Shown piece by piece: positions 52,501-63,622 of a stretch of 64,000 nt of DNA. The notes beneath the pieces are model-generated. The model worked only from the letters and a program-made list of their open reading frames with translations, was not told the DNA's origin and did no database searches. Within the stretch, counting starts at the first letter, position 1; every line of letters begins with the position of its first letter. Location: contig KV748236.1 in NCBI GenBank assembly GCA_001692895.1, positions 682,241-746,240 of the forward strand, read 5' to 3'. Position numbers and translations under genes: made by a program. Origin of the DNA: Cenococcum geophilum 1.58. Taxonomy: Eukaryota > Ascomycota > Dothideomycetes > Gloniales > Gloniaceae.

Positions 52501-53807
52501 GGGCTAATGGTTGGGGCTAGATATGACGCTGGGCGAGCAGTTGTAACTCGTGTGGCCCTCCTCGATGAAGTCCATTTTGACCCTACCTTTCTTCCAGCTG
52601 TTGGGAGCAGAATCTCAAGCCCCGAACCTTTGCCAATACCGACATTCCTGAGCCGACCCGCCCGCGGCGTTTGGCTCTGGTCCAGATCCCACTCTGCCGT
52701 CAAGGTGGGAAGCACTGAGGCTTTTTGGCCTTGCGGCGGCACAAACTGTTAGAGCGGTCTAGTCCAGCGCGTCAACCTTGTCAGCAGCAAAAGACGTCAA
52801 GGTTGGCCAACCTTAGTAGACTCTTTAAGCATACAGTCTTAACAGCGACTATAGAAATAGACGCCGCATGCAAGGGCGATCATAAACACAGGGTCCCGTT
52901 GAAGTCTCCGCAGCTCAACAATCGACAAATAAATTTTCTCCAGCCCTCGAGAAAAGCAATGATTGCATTCATGCCTCCAGGAACGACGAATGCGTCCTTC
53001 GGTAAGTACTACATGTGTACGCCGCACTCCGGAGTTAATGCAGCCATTTCAGAGGCGAACTACTGGTATAGTAACGGCTTTTCGAACGGACCGCCCAGTA
53101 TTTTTTTCGAAGATCGCCATCATCACAAAATGTTGCGACGCCAATCCCATGCTGTTAATAATCCGTATGGCGCACAGAGGTGAGCACACGATTCGTTCCT
53201 CGGTTGTATTATCCGGTTTTAGCCCCGCTTCCGTGGCTTCGGTCAAGAAGCCTCCTATCGACATTACTCAACTAGACCGATGTCTCGCGTTTTACAAAGA
53301 AATCTCCCTCATCAGGCATGAAGATCGTAGCATATACTGGCATTTTCTTCAATTTCCGTCAAACTCCATGATGACTATTGGCCTTTTTTGCTCTTCGACC
53401 AGCAACGTCTAAGATCTGTAATCATTTATTACAAGAACTGCTCGAGTCTTATTAAAACTGGGACCATATTTGGACTCATGCTTCTATCAGCTGCCTCCAA
53501 ATCGGCCTTAGGGGTAGGAACCCTTCGGTGGCGTCTAAAATCAGGCCATTGCAACGACAGCGCTGGCTATGACCTTGCAAACCTTGGAACATCCCTAGCC
53601 TTTGGGAACCTTTGGAATTCCTACCCGAGCATTAAAACATTCGCGAGCGGCAATGCTAATTTGGACTACTACCTTTTCAAATGAGGCAGCTGCCACCAAA
53701 TGCTAATTTCGAGTAGCACTCTTTAGGAAGACTCCCGAAAAGAGACATCGAGGGGCGAGGATCCGTATGCCTATAATTCATCAGAGAGCATGGTTTAACA
53801 TGCCACC
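49558..53807. other. 4.2 kb without a supported gene
   Basis: Base composition is normal (not RIP-type) and many short overlapping ORFs occur on both strands (for example 49721-49936, 51834-52121, 52725-53183, 53388-53684). None shows a recognisable domain, and I could not chain them by introns into a convincing protein. No LTR, TIR, tRNA or tandem repeat was found. The left 300 bp should hold the promoter of the kinase gene and the right end that of the Zn2Cys6 gene. One ambiguous base is at 52308. It may be an unrecognised gene, a decayed gene or a long regulatory spacer. Confidence 0.45.
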
Positions 53808-55498
53808 ATGCTGTTGGCAACTCCGGATTATTTGTGGATACTTGTAATCATTAAGAAAAAGTTATGCTAACAGTTGAATAGCCAGGACTCCCCACAATCT
53901 TGGGTTTCACAGCAAACACCAAGCCAGACCAACCCGCCAGAGTTTTCCGGACTTGTTCTTCGGCCACTCCCCTCGACAGACTTAGCTCATAAAGCTCCGC
54001 TTGCTCCTAAGCAGGGACTTGCTGGATCTTTCGGAAACTCGGGGTTGCAAAACCATTCGCCTATCTCCGGAACATACGCCCTTCGAACTCCTAGAGGAAA
54101 AATAACATCTATCGCATGTGAGAGTTGTAGGAAGCGGAAATCGAAGGTCAGGCAGACTCTCCCCAACAACCAAATGTAGAAAAATCGGGCCTGACACGAA
54201 AGTTGAGCTTGCAGTGCGATGGAGTAAGACCAAGGTGCAATACGTGCCAGTCTAAGAATCTTTCATGTATATACGATGTTGCCGAGGATGGAAAAACCAC
54301 GACACAACTACGTACTCATGTTAGGAGACTGGAAAGAGAACTTGAAGATGTTAAATCGATCCTTCCGCTCCTGATTGTAACACCAAACCAAACGGCAGCA
54401 CTGGAATGGGCTAGTGAAATAAAGAAACACGGATTTTCGCATCACTCGATTGATGAAATTAGAAAATCTTTCCAGGTGAGCGCTATTCCATGGGAGCATA
54501 AAGATCCTATGGACTGATCAGTATTCAGGAGGCGCCCCAACAGCAAGGTGACATCATGGAAACTTCCGGACCCGAAGTATATACACAGCTATCACAAACC
54601 CCTACAGCGTCTTCATACGGCGGATCGTCTCGGGACAACAGGTTAGAATAGACTAGGGAAGCCAAGCATAATGAATCAGGACTCGGCTGACGATAGGAAA
54701 GTCGGAAACAGAGTCAACCAGCTTTAGCCTGCCAGACACAGAATCTAATACAGCCGGCGCCCTCTTTCACATACCTAGAGCCGAGTGAGGCGAACAAGTT
54801 CAGCTTCGACTGCAGCTTTTATAGAAGATCTAAGCGGGAAATGTTAGCAAATGGGTGGAATGAAGTACAGATCTTCGGCCGTGGTGAGGTTGATGTTGAT
54901 TCGATTCTTCTGGGCTTCACAGACACCCAGGAGGGACACCCGGTGCCAACCTGGGCTGCGCGAATGGTCGGCAAAACGCTGGTGAATGAACCACTGCCGG
55001 TACGGCTCGCCTCTGCGTATTTACTAGCGAAAATGATGCGGGTAAGTTTGAGAACTTCTGCTGACCAAGCCCAACACTGAAGCAACGCTAGTGGCACATA
55101 TGGCCGAGCATTGAGAACATGAACGATATGCCAGAGTGGCTGATGCCCTTAGCGCGACAAGATTGTATGCCATATGACATTCTTGTCGATCTTCTTCCTT
55201 GGTGAGCTGCGGCCACTCGATTTGTTGGTTTCATGCTAATTGTTGCAGGCCGGAATTGCGACAGTATCTCTACCAGCATCCTGGCGATTTTGTCGTTGGT
55301 GCGTTCGTCGGTTTTGTATCCGTGAACTGGCCTTATACGGACGGGGCCTGCCACTACTGGGACATCAATTCTGGCTGCACGAGATTAACTCCACTGTTTG
55401 AAAGCCATATCAATGACCTCGGAAGCTGGGCCATGGACCATAAAGCGCTTGAAATAATGCCAGCTCTTGAAGGAATGGTTCCAATCAAGCCCAGCTGA
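53808..55498 (+). CDS. Zn2Cys6 transcription factor with DUF3425-like C-terminal half
   Basis: DNA-binding regulator, target unknown. The model is join(53808-53833, 53882-54146, 54215-54475, 54529-54641, 54714-55041, 55092-55201, 55249-55498): 1353 nt, 450 aa. The binuclear cluster CESCRKRKSK-CDGVRPRCNTCQSKNLSC has the spacing CX2CX6CX6CX2CX6C and is split by a 68-bp intron between Lys and Cys. A short coiled coil follows (LRTHVRRLERELEDVKSIL). The C-terminal half (FYRRSKREMLANGWNEVQIF, PVRLASAYLLAKMMRWHIWP, DLLPWPELRQYLYQHPGDF, SVNWPY, SHINDLGSW) is like the tail of many fungal C6/bZIP regulators. The first exon is weaker: ATG in context CCACCATG, and an intron with branch CTAAC and acceptor GAATAG. 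Exon 5 needs the second of two adjacent AGs. No pathway neighbours were seen. Confidence 0.82.
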
Positions 55499-56002
55499 TC
55501 TTGTTCAAGGGTCTTAAATATATTTCAGCATTATGGTCAGCTGGTTGGGAGGGTATTTGGCATTTCATCGTTGGTGTTTGAACAACTTCGAGTTGTACAT
55601 ACGAAGGGATGGTTTTGATGTGAAACGTGAAGGAACTAAATGGCGTGCAAGATACCAACATGTACATAGTGTACAAATTCCAGCAAATGAAGCAAATTCA
55701 GCAAGATGCTCATGTAATTCAAAAGGGCAAAAAAGGGGAGCTATCGCTATACTTTATATTCCCACCGCCAAGCCGCGCCCGGGAAATAAAGGTAGTTGTC
55801 AAGTCAGTTCGCTATCAATTCCCCCGTCTCGAGCCCACACCTTTCCCGTTGTTCGGCGACTTGCAGTTGTGGATACATGTCGCTCCGCTAAAAGAGCCTC
55901 ACCACAACTCATCCTCGCCGTCCTGATCTTGCTCAGCGCCCACACACAGCCAACCACTACACCAGAACAACTCCGACACACTAACACGCTAATCCTGCAA
56001 CC
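55499..56002. other. intergenic between the Zn2Cys6 and TMA7 genes
   Basis: This is the 3' flank of the regulator and the promoter/leader of TMA7. Pyrimidine-rich stretches such as CCCCCGTCTCGAGCCC and CACACACAGCC near 55830-55950 fit a fungal core promoter. ORFs here are unsupported. Confidence 0.5.
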
Positions 56003-56651
56003 ATGCCTTCAGGACAAGGGAGTACGATGTCCCAACTGCTTAAATCCCCAGTCGCGACAGCCCCGCTGACCGCTCCCCGCAGCCGGCACGAACCCCATCC
56101 ACAACAAAAAGCCCAAGAAGCAGCACAAGGAGGAGGACGACGAGGATAAGGCCTTCAAGGCAAAGCAGCAAGCCGGTCCGTATTACCTCTTCTATAGCTC
56201 CACCGCTCCTCTCTCTTGTACCTAGAATCGTCGCCCCTTCACCCTCAGCCGGATGTGCACACCCATCACTCATACAGCCACGGCTATTACCATCCGCACG
56301 GCCTATCACACCGACGTCTCTCGTACTACACTCCGCATACACGCTTCAACACACCCCCCAATATCCTCCACATCGTCTCCTCCACCAATACCCTCTTCAC
56401 CCCTCCGCTCCCCACCCATCCCGCCCACACCACCTGTCTCACCACCTACCACCCGGACACACCAGAAAAGGACGCTTGTCCCTCATGGCCAGAAACCAGT
56501 CCACACACATACGTCAGTCTACATAACAAACCCAAGCTAACGCCAGCACATCGCAGACGCCAAAGCGCGCGCCGAAATGGCCGCAAAAGCAAAAGGCAAA
56601 GGCCCCCTCAACGCCGGCCAGCAAGGCATCAAGAAGTCTGGCAAGAAGTGA
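56003..56651 (+). CDS. TMA7: TMA7-like ribosome-associated protein
   Basis: Tiny basic protein of the TMA7/CCDC72 family, associated with translating ribosomes in yeast. The model is join(56003-56021, 56083-56175, 56557-56651): 207 nt, 68 aa, against about 64 in yeast. Exon 1 codes only MPSGQG plus one base. The rest contains KKPKKQHKEEDDEDKAFKAK, then DAKARAEMAAKAKGKGP and the diagnostic C-terminus NAGQQGIKKSGKK. Intron 1 has branch CTGAC and acceptor CCGCAG. Intron 2 is long for this genome (381 bp), with branch CTAAC at its end. ORFs inside intron 2 on both strands are spurious. The exon 1 donor (A|GTACGA) is chosen because it keeps phase. The family call from the C-terminus is secure. Confidence 0.87.
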
Positions 56652-57255
56652 GCCCACCTCTTCTTCCCACCCCCTCATCCTCCACTCCCAGAGAGAATGA
56701 TTCCAAACCCTATCGTCCTGCCGTTTACACCCTTTTTCTAGAGGCGGCCCTGCGTAGTGGAGTTCCGGGTGGATAGCTGCTGAAGCGACAGCCGAGTAAG
56801 GCATACTCCGGATATGGAAGGGATGGTGAGATGAGTGGGACGGTGGCTAGGTTACATTTGGAGAGGTTTATGTAGGTAACGAAGAGATGCGGCATTGCTT
56901 CATGAGGGACGGCGCGAGCATGCTCCATAGAGGCTATGAATCAAGACTCTACGGCAGATCAATCCTCTGATACCAGTCCAGGGGCCCCACTTCGCAAACT
57001 GACAACCCCGCCAAGCATTTCGAATCCGACTGATAATGTCTCGATTCAGCGTAGTAGCAGGTAGGTACCATACAACATCTCCACCCGATCCCATCCCAAG
57101 AAAGGTATATATCTGCCATAGCCCTCGAAGCCCCACAAAACGGCCATTCCAAATATACGCCCTCCGCCCGAGTACCTGCTCCATTAGCCCGCCCCACCCC
57201 ATTCTCAAGAAAGTTAAAGTAGAACTCCCCGCATTATATCCACCAAACCACCCCC
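56652..57255. other. convergent intergenic region
   Basis: This region lies between TMA7 (plus) and the coiled-coil gene (minus), which end toward each other. It should hold both 3' UTRs and terminators. Short ORFs on either strand show no domain. No repeat was seen. Confidence 0.5.
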
Positions 57256-59234
57256 TTACTCCGTGACGCGCCGAATCCACAACGTCGTCCCCGCCGCGCC
57301 ATCCTCCCTCTCCCTCCGCTTCCACGCCCGATGCAGCCTCAGCCCGACATCGTGCTCCTTGCGCCCAATCTCCGCCAGCTCGTCCTCGAACTCCTTCCGC
57401 CGCTTCTCCGTCTCTCGCCGCTTCGCCAGATCCGTCACCAGCGGGTTCTGCGGCTGCGTCCCGTTCAGGTCGCCCAGCAGCCTGTTCACGTTGCGGCGCC
57501 GCAGGCGCAGGTCGTCGAGCTGCGCCTCGAGGCTCGAGACGTGGTCGACGGACTCGAGCTCCGGCGGTGGGCGCGGGAGCGCCTTGCTGGAGGCGATGGA
57601 GAAGCGGGGGGATGGGCCCGGGGTCGTGGGGTCTGGTTGCGGCTGCTGCGAGGGGACAGGTTTGCGGGTTGTAGGGGTGGAGATGGAGGCGACGCTGGCG
57701 ACTGGCCGCCGGCGGTTGAGGACGGAGACGGCAGGAGTGGGCGTTATTGTAGCGACTGTGGCGGTGGGTATGGTGGGCAGAGGTGAAGGCGGCGGGCTAT
57801 GCTGGTAGGTCGTGTTCGTTGCGTAGGTGGTCCAGCTGAAGCGGCTAACGGGCACCTTGTCGTCTTTATTGAAGGCGTGGGTGCTGTCGATAGACTTGCG
57901 ATGGACGTTTGACTGGGAGGGGCCTGAATATGAGTCTACGATGTCTTCGTACTGAGTATAGCTTGGGGCGATGGATGTGGGTATTGGATTCTGCACACTC
58001 GGCGTAATTGGACTTGGATATGGGTGCTTTTGAGTATTTGGTGAAGTCGGGGATGCAATGCTTCTTGGAGGACTATTTCTCCCAACTTTTAGGGGTACGG
58101 TCGGTTTGATGGGGTCATCATGCGCGTCATGTCGGTCGTGGCTGGGTGAGACGGATAATGTGTCAGCCCCCATAGGTATTCTCCTCACCGTTATCGCAGC
58201 CGAGGACGGAGTACTACGGCCTGATTCATCTGATACTCCCGGACTAGGCATTCGATAGCTTTGGGGTGGTATACTGAGTGGCATTTTGCTTGGTTTATCT
58301 GCCAGGGGCTGAACGATCGCTGTTCGTCCGCTAGCGCCTTTCCATTCTTCTCGGGGTTTAGTCTCTACAGAAAGAGCCTTTGAGCCAAAGCGCGTTGCGC
58401 GCTCCGAGAATGTATGTTTCTTTGGTTTCTGTTGTCCACCACTCACAGAAACTTGATATCCAATACCATGGTCCTGAGGTCTGCTGCCGGCGTAAGGTGC
58501 ATAATTCGAAGATTCCGGTACGACTTGGGCAGGTTTTCCCGCATAACTCATTGTAGGTTCGCCAGAAAAATCGTCCCATCGTGTAAGACGAGAAGACGCT
58601 GTTCTACCTCGTCCAGAGTTAGCAACTGGCTCTTTACCCAACGCTCGGCCTGGAGGGGATTTTCGTAAGACGGGGATGTGACTTCCTGGCCGGGTTTCTC
58701 TCCTAGAGGTTTCGAGACCATCTGCATGAGCGCCTACAGGAGAGACGTCTCGGCTTGTGGGTAATCCACTAGGACGATGTTGAGCTTCCATTCCAGGGGA
58801 GCTTGGTGGCGAAACATCTGCATAGTTAGATACAGGCTGGACCGCCATATGGTGTTCCGGCCAGTCATAGCTCATACCAGGAGAAGGCTGCGAATAAACC
58901 GAAGATGCTGTGGGAGCTTCCGATAACCGATAAGGATTCTTTGGTGGAGCTAGAGATCTATTTAAAAGATCATTAGTGATGCGGAAATTTTTTTGGGTAG
59001 CAAAAGCTATGCGTCTGCAACTCACAAAGGATGTGTTGGAAGCTCTGTAGAGACATCGGTAATATTATGTCCAGCGTACGCTGGCGATGTATAAGAGTCG
59101 GGACTAGTAGGTTGCAGGTCCGAGATGTTAGGAATACGTCCAAGTGTCTTTCCGTCGTAGGTCGTTTCGATCAGGACCGGATTGCTGATCTGCTTTTCTC
59201 TTTCACGGCCGGGGCGCTGTATCCGCTTCCACAT
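57256..59234 (-). CDS. disordered Pro/Ser-rich protein with C-terminal coiled coil, function unknown
   Basis: The model is complement(57256-58957, 59026-59234) with a 68-bp GT-AG intron: 1911 nt, 636 aa. The N-terminus is basic (MWKRIQRPGREREKQ). The middle, roughly residues 70-530, is low-complexity Pro/Ser/Thr with motifs such as SPPSSPG and PPPSPLPTIP. The last 110 residues form a charged coiled coil (SLEAQLDDLRLRRRNVNRLL, TDLAKRRETEKRRKEFEDEL) ending in a tail rich in Arg/Glu (LHRAWKRREREDG) and then TTLWIRRVTE. No enzyme motif is present. Conserved coiled-coil tails with a variable disordered body are common in fungal scaffold proteins, but no specific function can be given. The start is the first in-frame ATG after stops. 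It is 107 bp from the next gene upstream on the same strand. Confidence 0.8.
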
Positions 59235-59341
59235 GATTGCGGGTGGAAGAACTATGAAAATTCGAAATTCAGCATAGGACTCACAGCCTTCTCAGTCAAC
59301 AATAATACCAAAAACAACGAGGTAAAAGAAAATGTGTGCGG

Positions 59342-59783
59342 TCATGCCAGATCATTGCGTTTACGGAGCTGTTCGTCCGAGGATTTCTTTCTGTATTCCG
59401 GAGGCTGCATGCTTTCGTTGGTCGACTCCTTTAGATTCGTAGACTCTGGACGGTCATGCCCGGATGTAATCAAAGACGTCTCAGATTCTTGCACTATGCG
59501 CTCCCGACTAGTGGGGACCGGGAGCATTAGTTCACCCTTGGGCTTTCTCCTTAATGAGAAGCGTGCAGGTAGAGAATTGTGCCGTTTTTCCTTGGGGCGG
59601 CGGATAAAAATGATGGCATAAGTTTGAGCAACGATACCGGCTAAAAAGCATAGGCAAAAGTTGACGGCTACGTTTTCGTTGGATCCACCATCAAGGCGGA
59701 TAGCAAGCGTAGGTAGGAAAAAGGGCAAATACGACCAGCCTTTTTTTTTCTTTCTCGGTATGGATAGGACCGTCTGCAATCAT
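59342..59783 (-). CDS. Pmp3/RCI-like small membrane protein with apparent homopolymer frameshift
   Basis: Pmp3-type proteolipids are two-helix plasma-membrane proteins affecting membrane potential and salt stress. The open frame holds FFLPTLAIRLDGGSNENVAV followed by NFCLCFLAGIVAQTYAIIFI, which follows the Pmp3 pattern (P-LA-V, Gly/Cys loop, VN-L, then G-I--A-YAI). A polar tail of about 80 residues ends in RKRNDLA. The frame has no ATG. The only good start (ATG at 59783, reading MIADGPIHTEKEK) is one base out of frame, and a run of nine A (9 T at 59741-59749 on the plus strand) lies between them. A run of eight would join them. This may be a sequencing slip, a recent mutation or programmed slippage. 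A strong donor (GTAAGTGCG, 59996-60004) suggests a leader intron. The family call is moderate. Confidence 0.55.
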
Positions 59784-60958
59784 TGTCCCAGTCTCGGCGA
59801 TAGGTCTTGGGTATGAGAACAAGAGCAGGAGAGGAAGGAGTTCCAGTAAGCGATGGGTGAAGAATTATGTTGTGATTAGGCTAAAGAACAATAGGAGTCC
59901 GCAACAGCGATTGGTAGTGTTGGTGTTTGTATGAGAGGAGTGGAGGCGAAATGGAGAGAAACAAGCAAAAAAGGAATAGTACTCAAGGAAAGGTCGCACT
60001 TACCAGATAGACAGACAAAGTGGAAGCAGACGTTGTATTGAACAGGCACGTCTCTTCAGTGAGGATGGTGCAGTCGCGTAGATTCAGTGTTAGTCAACAA
60101 AGGAAGGGAGAAGTCGAGAAGTCACAGAGGAGCAGTGGCAGGCACAGGCGATGAAGAGACAGAAAAGCGTGGAGGGAAAGAAGTCACGGTAGGTTTATTA
60201 TGAGGCGCAGCAGTCAAAGGTTGCTTCGTACTCCCAAGGCAAGCTGCAGGTCAGGAATGCTTAAGGCCTCCCGAACGGTTCGTTCAAAGAAGATGCAATG
60301 TTTCCGGGAGAGTCGGCGCCGAGGGAAGTCGGGATAGCTAGATGCCAATTAAAGGATGCCAGGGGATGTCCAAATCAAAGTTCTGGATATGAAGTTTCAT
60401 CAAAAGGCCAGTGTTTCAGAATGATTCGAAGCGCGTACCACGTTGGTCAACACTCCTTAGAAAACTATTTCTCGACCGTGTCCGGTGCAGAACACGTCCT
60501 TGCTAAGAATTGTGGCTTTGACGATGACAGTTAGTAGCGAGCCCTTGGTGATGAGGTGATTCTCTTAGTGTATCAACATGGAGCCTGCGCGAGAGTGGGC
60601 CACGGCTGAAGTCAGATCAGCAGAGACCCTGTAGGACAAATACTCCACAGCGCTCGATTATGCACGGGAATTTGCAGACATCCTCGTCTTCGGGGTCGCA
60701 GGGTTTAACACAGAGTTTAGAGGTGGAGATTACTCAGAAGCCGATCGGAGTACATGCAGCTTGGACGAACAACCAGGGTTACGAGTAACACTCTTTGGTG
60801 TTGGGAAATTTTAGCATTCCGTCATGCGCTTTCATAAGCCACCCCGCTAGCCCAACTCCGAAACCCACACCTCGGGTCCCATACACCACATATACATAGC
60901 AGTACTTGTCGATTTCAAGCATTTCTTAAAGGCTCTGACAATTTGAAAAAGAGAAACA
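59784..60958. other. divergent promoter region
   Basis: This 1.2 kb lies between the Pmp3-like gene (minus) and the Dap1-like gene (plus). A likely leader intron for the minus-strand gene runs from the donor at 60004 to an acceptor TTTAG at 59881-59885 (124 bp). The rest has no supported ORF; the ORF at 60298-60534 has no domain. A purine-rich tract lies at about 60100-60190. Confidence 0.5.
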
Positions 60959-61584
60959 ATGGCAGACAGTGAGTGAAGACGTCTGTACTAATTTTTTGAT
61001 AACCTTAACTGACTTAACTAGCTGTTGGCTCAAGTCCTCCGGCTGCTGAAGCGTAAGCATTATGCCCAAAGCCATACTCCAGACACATGTAGCTAACTTT
61101 TCCATTCAGAGCGCCTATCATGACCCCCATAAACATCATCCTTCTCTCCCTCTTCGTCTTCATCGTCTATCTCCGACTCCGACCTGCAACTCCGCAAACC
61201 CTCCCGCGAGCCCCTCCTCCAACAGTCTTCCGGACATTCACGCCGCCTACATTACTTCCATACAATGGTCTGAACGGTATGCCCGTCTACCTCGCCGTTC
61301 GAGGCCGTGTTTTCGACGTGACCTCCGGCAGGAACTTCTACGGACCCGGTGGACCCTACGCCAACTTTGCCGGGCGCGACGCTAGCCGAGGGCTGGCATG
61401 CGGAAGTTTCGACGAGGAGATGTTGACGAAGGATCTAGAGGCGCCATTGGATACTCTGAAAGATCTAAGCCCTGAAGAAATGGAGGCTCTGCAAGGTTGG
61501 GAGGAGCGGTTCTCCGAGAAATACTTGGTCGTCGGAAAGTTGGTCGCGGTTGGGAGTGAGGAAGCTAAAGCTGCAGAAACGTGA
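60959..61584 (+). CDS. Dap1-like membrane-associated progesterone receptor family haem protein
   Basis: Dap1/MAPR proteins bind haem through a cytochrome b5-like fold and support P450 enzymes of ergosterol synthesis at the ER. The model is join(60959-60968, 61022-61052, 61110-61584): 516 nt, 171 aa. Introns are 53 and 57 bp, with branches CTGAC and CTAAC. The product starts MADTVGSSPPAAEAAPI, then a membrane anchor (INIILLSLFVFIVYL, about residues 20-34). The b5-like domain includes NGLNGMPVYLAVRGRVFDVT, GRNFYGPGGPYANFAGRDAS with the conserved tyrosines, and WEERFSEKYLVVGKLV. The length is typical. The alternative single-exon start at 61120 lacks only the short polar N-terminus. No RIP or damage. 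Confidence 0.93.
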
Positions 61585-62281
61585 TTTCTCCCACCGAGGC
61601 CAATGGGTGCGGTGAAGATGTTTTCTATGATGATGCGCGGGTTTGAGAGGTTTACAGATCATCATCGATAGGTTACTGGAGCAAATATGAGGATAAAGAA
61701 GCGATTATCTATACTATAACCAGGAAATCCGGGCAGATCCTCATATAAGATAATCTTTCGTAATACTCACATTGTCTCGGTGATTCAACACCACAACTTT
61801 TCCTCACTACATACGTGACAAAAAGATGGTCATGAAAAATATCTGGCGACAGAGGGCTTGATGTATTAAATCATAATAAATAGATGTTTTCTTCATGAGA
61901 GCAAAGCAAAGAAGTGGCCCTTCGCGGTTATTCTAACCATATAATCTGCAATTATATTGTACAAAGCTATAGAGGAATCGGAGATCCGACCATCGCAAAA
62001 ATTATTGATAGAGCGCGGGGACCTAAGAGGCTCTATAAGGGAAAACCTATGGAGCTCGATCGCTCGAGAAGGCATCTACAAGGTGGCCCGTGCATTGGCC
62101 CGTGTGGCGCCGATCGCTGGCCTTGACAACCTTGGCACTTGGCAGGCACCTTCTCCACATTTTCCATTTACTTTGGCAGCAGATATCATGCCAGTCTTCG
62201 AAACCAGCCTCAAAACCTCTGCGCATCCCCATGTCTACTATGATCCTACTATATTCGTACCCGCGATACTAATTGGCAGCT
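61585..62281. other. intergenic, no supported gene
   Basis: This is the 3' flank of the Dap1-like gene and the promoter of the next gene. ORFs at 61914-62126 and 61957-62295 have no recognisable domain; the latter runs past the start of the downstream gene in another frame. A short AT-rich patch lies at about 61830-61900. Confidence 0.5.
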
Positions 62282-63622
62282 ATGCAGCAGAATGACGCTG
62301 CAGAAAGCTCCATACCTCCTCCAGCTCCCCTCAGACGAAGCCAGAACTTCCGCCTCGAACGACTCCCTTTGCGCCACCACCACTCCCTCCGCCTCAACCC
62401 AGCTCGAGTAACCGGTCCATTTCCCTTCCTAAACCCAACAAGCGCGCACTTCCAGCCTACCTCCTCGCTCAAGGCGCACCACGAAGCATCCCCCAAGTCT
62501 TCCAGTGAAAAAGTTCGGCAGACCAGCCCTGCTAAACCCAAGTCAGAGAACGAGCAGCCCGCCTCCACCGTAGCGTACGGATGGACGTCCCGAAACAACC
62601 GCAAGGGGCGGCACGCGCTCGCTGTTAATCTAGCGAATTCGCCTGCAGATACCAAATACCTCACGCCTCTTCCGACCAGCTCACTGCGCGAGATAGCGCG
62701 TGGGATCCTGCGGATGTTCACTAAGTTTCCCGTCTGGGACGTATCATACGACGTTGCAACAATATTTACACTGGGAAGTGTGGTGTGGGTAATCAATGCG
62801 TTCTTCGTGTTCCTTCCTTTGGTCCAGCCATCGACCGAGTTCGGCACCGAGATACTGTACGGCGGCGGCATCACCGCGTTTGTGGGCGCCACAATCTTCG
62901 AGATCGGTTCCATCCTCCTCATGTTCGAAGCCGTGAACGAGAACCGCACCGGCTGCTTCGGCTGGGCCATCGAGCGCGTCATTTCCGAGCTCACCCACGA
63001 GAAAGGCGGTGCGACGCTACAACTACGTCCGTCCGCCTCAGCATGCGTGCACCACCACCGCAACAAGCGGAACTTGGTCGGTAAAGGCGCCAGCAACACG
63101 ATGACCTCAGCAGCCTCAACCTCGGGCAGTCAGAGAAGGAAATCCTGGGTCTGGTTCCCATCGTACGCTAACCTGCGCAATCACTATTTCCATGAACTGG
63201 GCTTTATCGCTTCGCTGGCGCAGCTCTTTGGCGCCACTATTTTCTGGATTTCTGGCTTTACGGCGCTGCCAGGTATCTTCGACCACATGTCGCCGGGATT
63301 GACGGATGGCATATACTGGACGCCTCAAGTGATTGGCGGAAGTGGCTTCATAGTCTCCGGAACGCTCTTCATGATCGAAACTCAGAGCAAGTGGTGGAAA
63401 CCTGCTTTCAAGACTCTGGGGTGGCATATTGGATTTTGGAACCTCATAGGCGGGATTGGCTTTACCTTGTGTCCGTGTTTCGGGTACAAGTCAGCGAGCT
63501 GGGCGCAGTACCAAGCTTCGCTGAGCACGTTTTGGGGTAGCTGGGCTTTCCTGATTGGAAGTGTCGTCCAGTGGTATGAGAGTCTGGGTAAGCATCCTGT
63601 AGAGGCCGACAAGACGATTTAG
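62282..63622 (+). CDS. six-pass integral membrane protein, fungal conserved, function unknown
   Basis: Single exon of 446 aa. The start is ATG at 62282 (MQQNDAAESSIPPPAP); an upstream TTG is not used. The cytosolic N-terminus of about 150 residues is basic and Pro/Ser-rich. Six hydrophobic segments follow: VATIFTLGSVVWVINAFFVF, AFVGATIFEIGSILLMFEAV, IASLAQLFGATIFWISGF, GSGFIVSGTLFMIET, WNLIGGIGFTLCPCFGY and STFWGSWAFLIGSVVQWYES. A polar loop of about 80 residues after helix 2 carries Ser/Arg clusters. Acidic or polar residues lie at helix ends (FEIGS, MFEAVNENR, MIETQSKWW). Similar six-helix proteins are annotated in fungal genomes only as integral membrane proteins. No transport motif is recognised. 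The frame is intact. Confidence 0.85.
   Translation: MQQNDAAESSIPPPAPLRRSQNFRLERLPLRHHHSLRLNPARVTGPFPFLNPTSAHFQPTSSLKAHHEASPKSSSEKVRQTSPAKPKSENEQPASTVAYGWTSRNNRKGRHALAVNLANSPADTKYLTPLPTSSLREIARGILRMFTKFPVWDVSYDVATIFTLGSVVWVINAFFVFLPLVQPSTEFGTEILYGGGITAFVGATIFEIGSILLMFEAVNENRTGCFGWAIERVISELTHEKGGATLQLRPSASACVHHHRNKRNLVGKGASNTMTSAASTSGSQRRKSWVWFPSYANLRNHYFHELGFIASLAQLFGATIFWISGFTALPGIFDHMSPGLTDGIYWTPQVIGGSGFIVSGTLFMIETQSKWWKPAFKTLGWHIGFWNLIGGIGFTLCPCFGYKSASWAQYQASLSTFWGSWAFLIGSVVQWYESLGKHPVEADKTI

Noticed and set aside
52725..53412. Overlapping plus-strand ORFs of about 150 residues as a possible gene
   Set aside because: No start/stop/intron combination gave a recognisable or low-ambiguity protein; left as unsupported.
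57263..57808. 181- and 151-residue plus-strand ORFs
   Set aside because: Antisense of the GC-rich coiled-coil coding region of the minus-strand gene.
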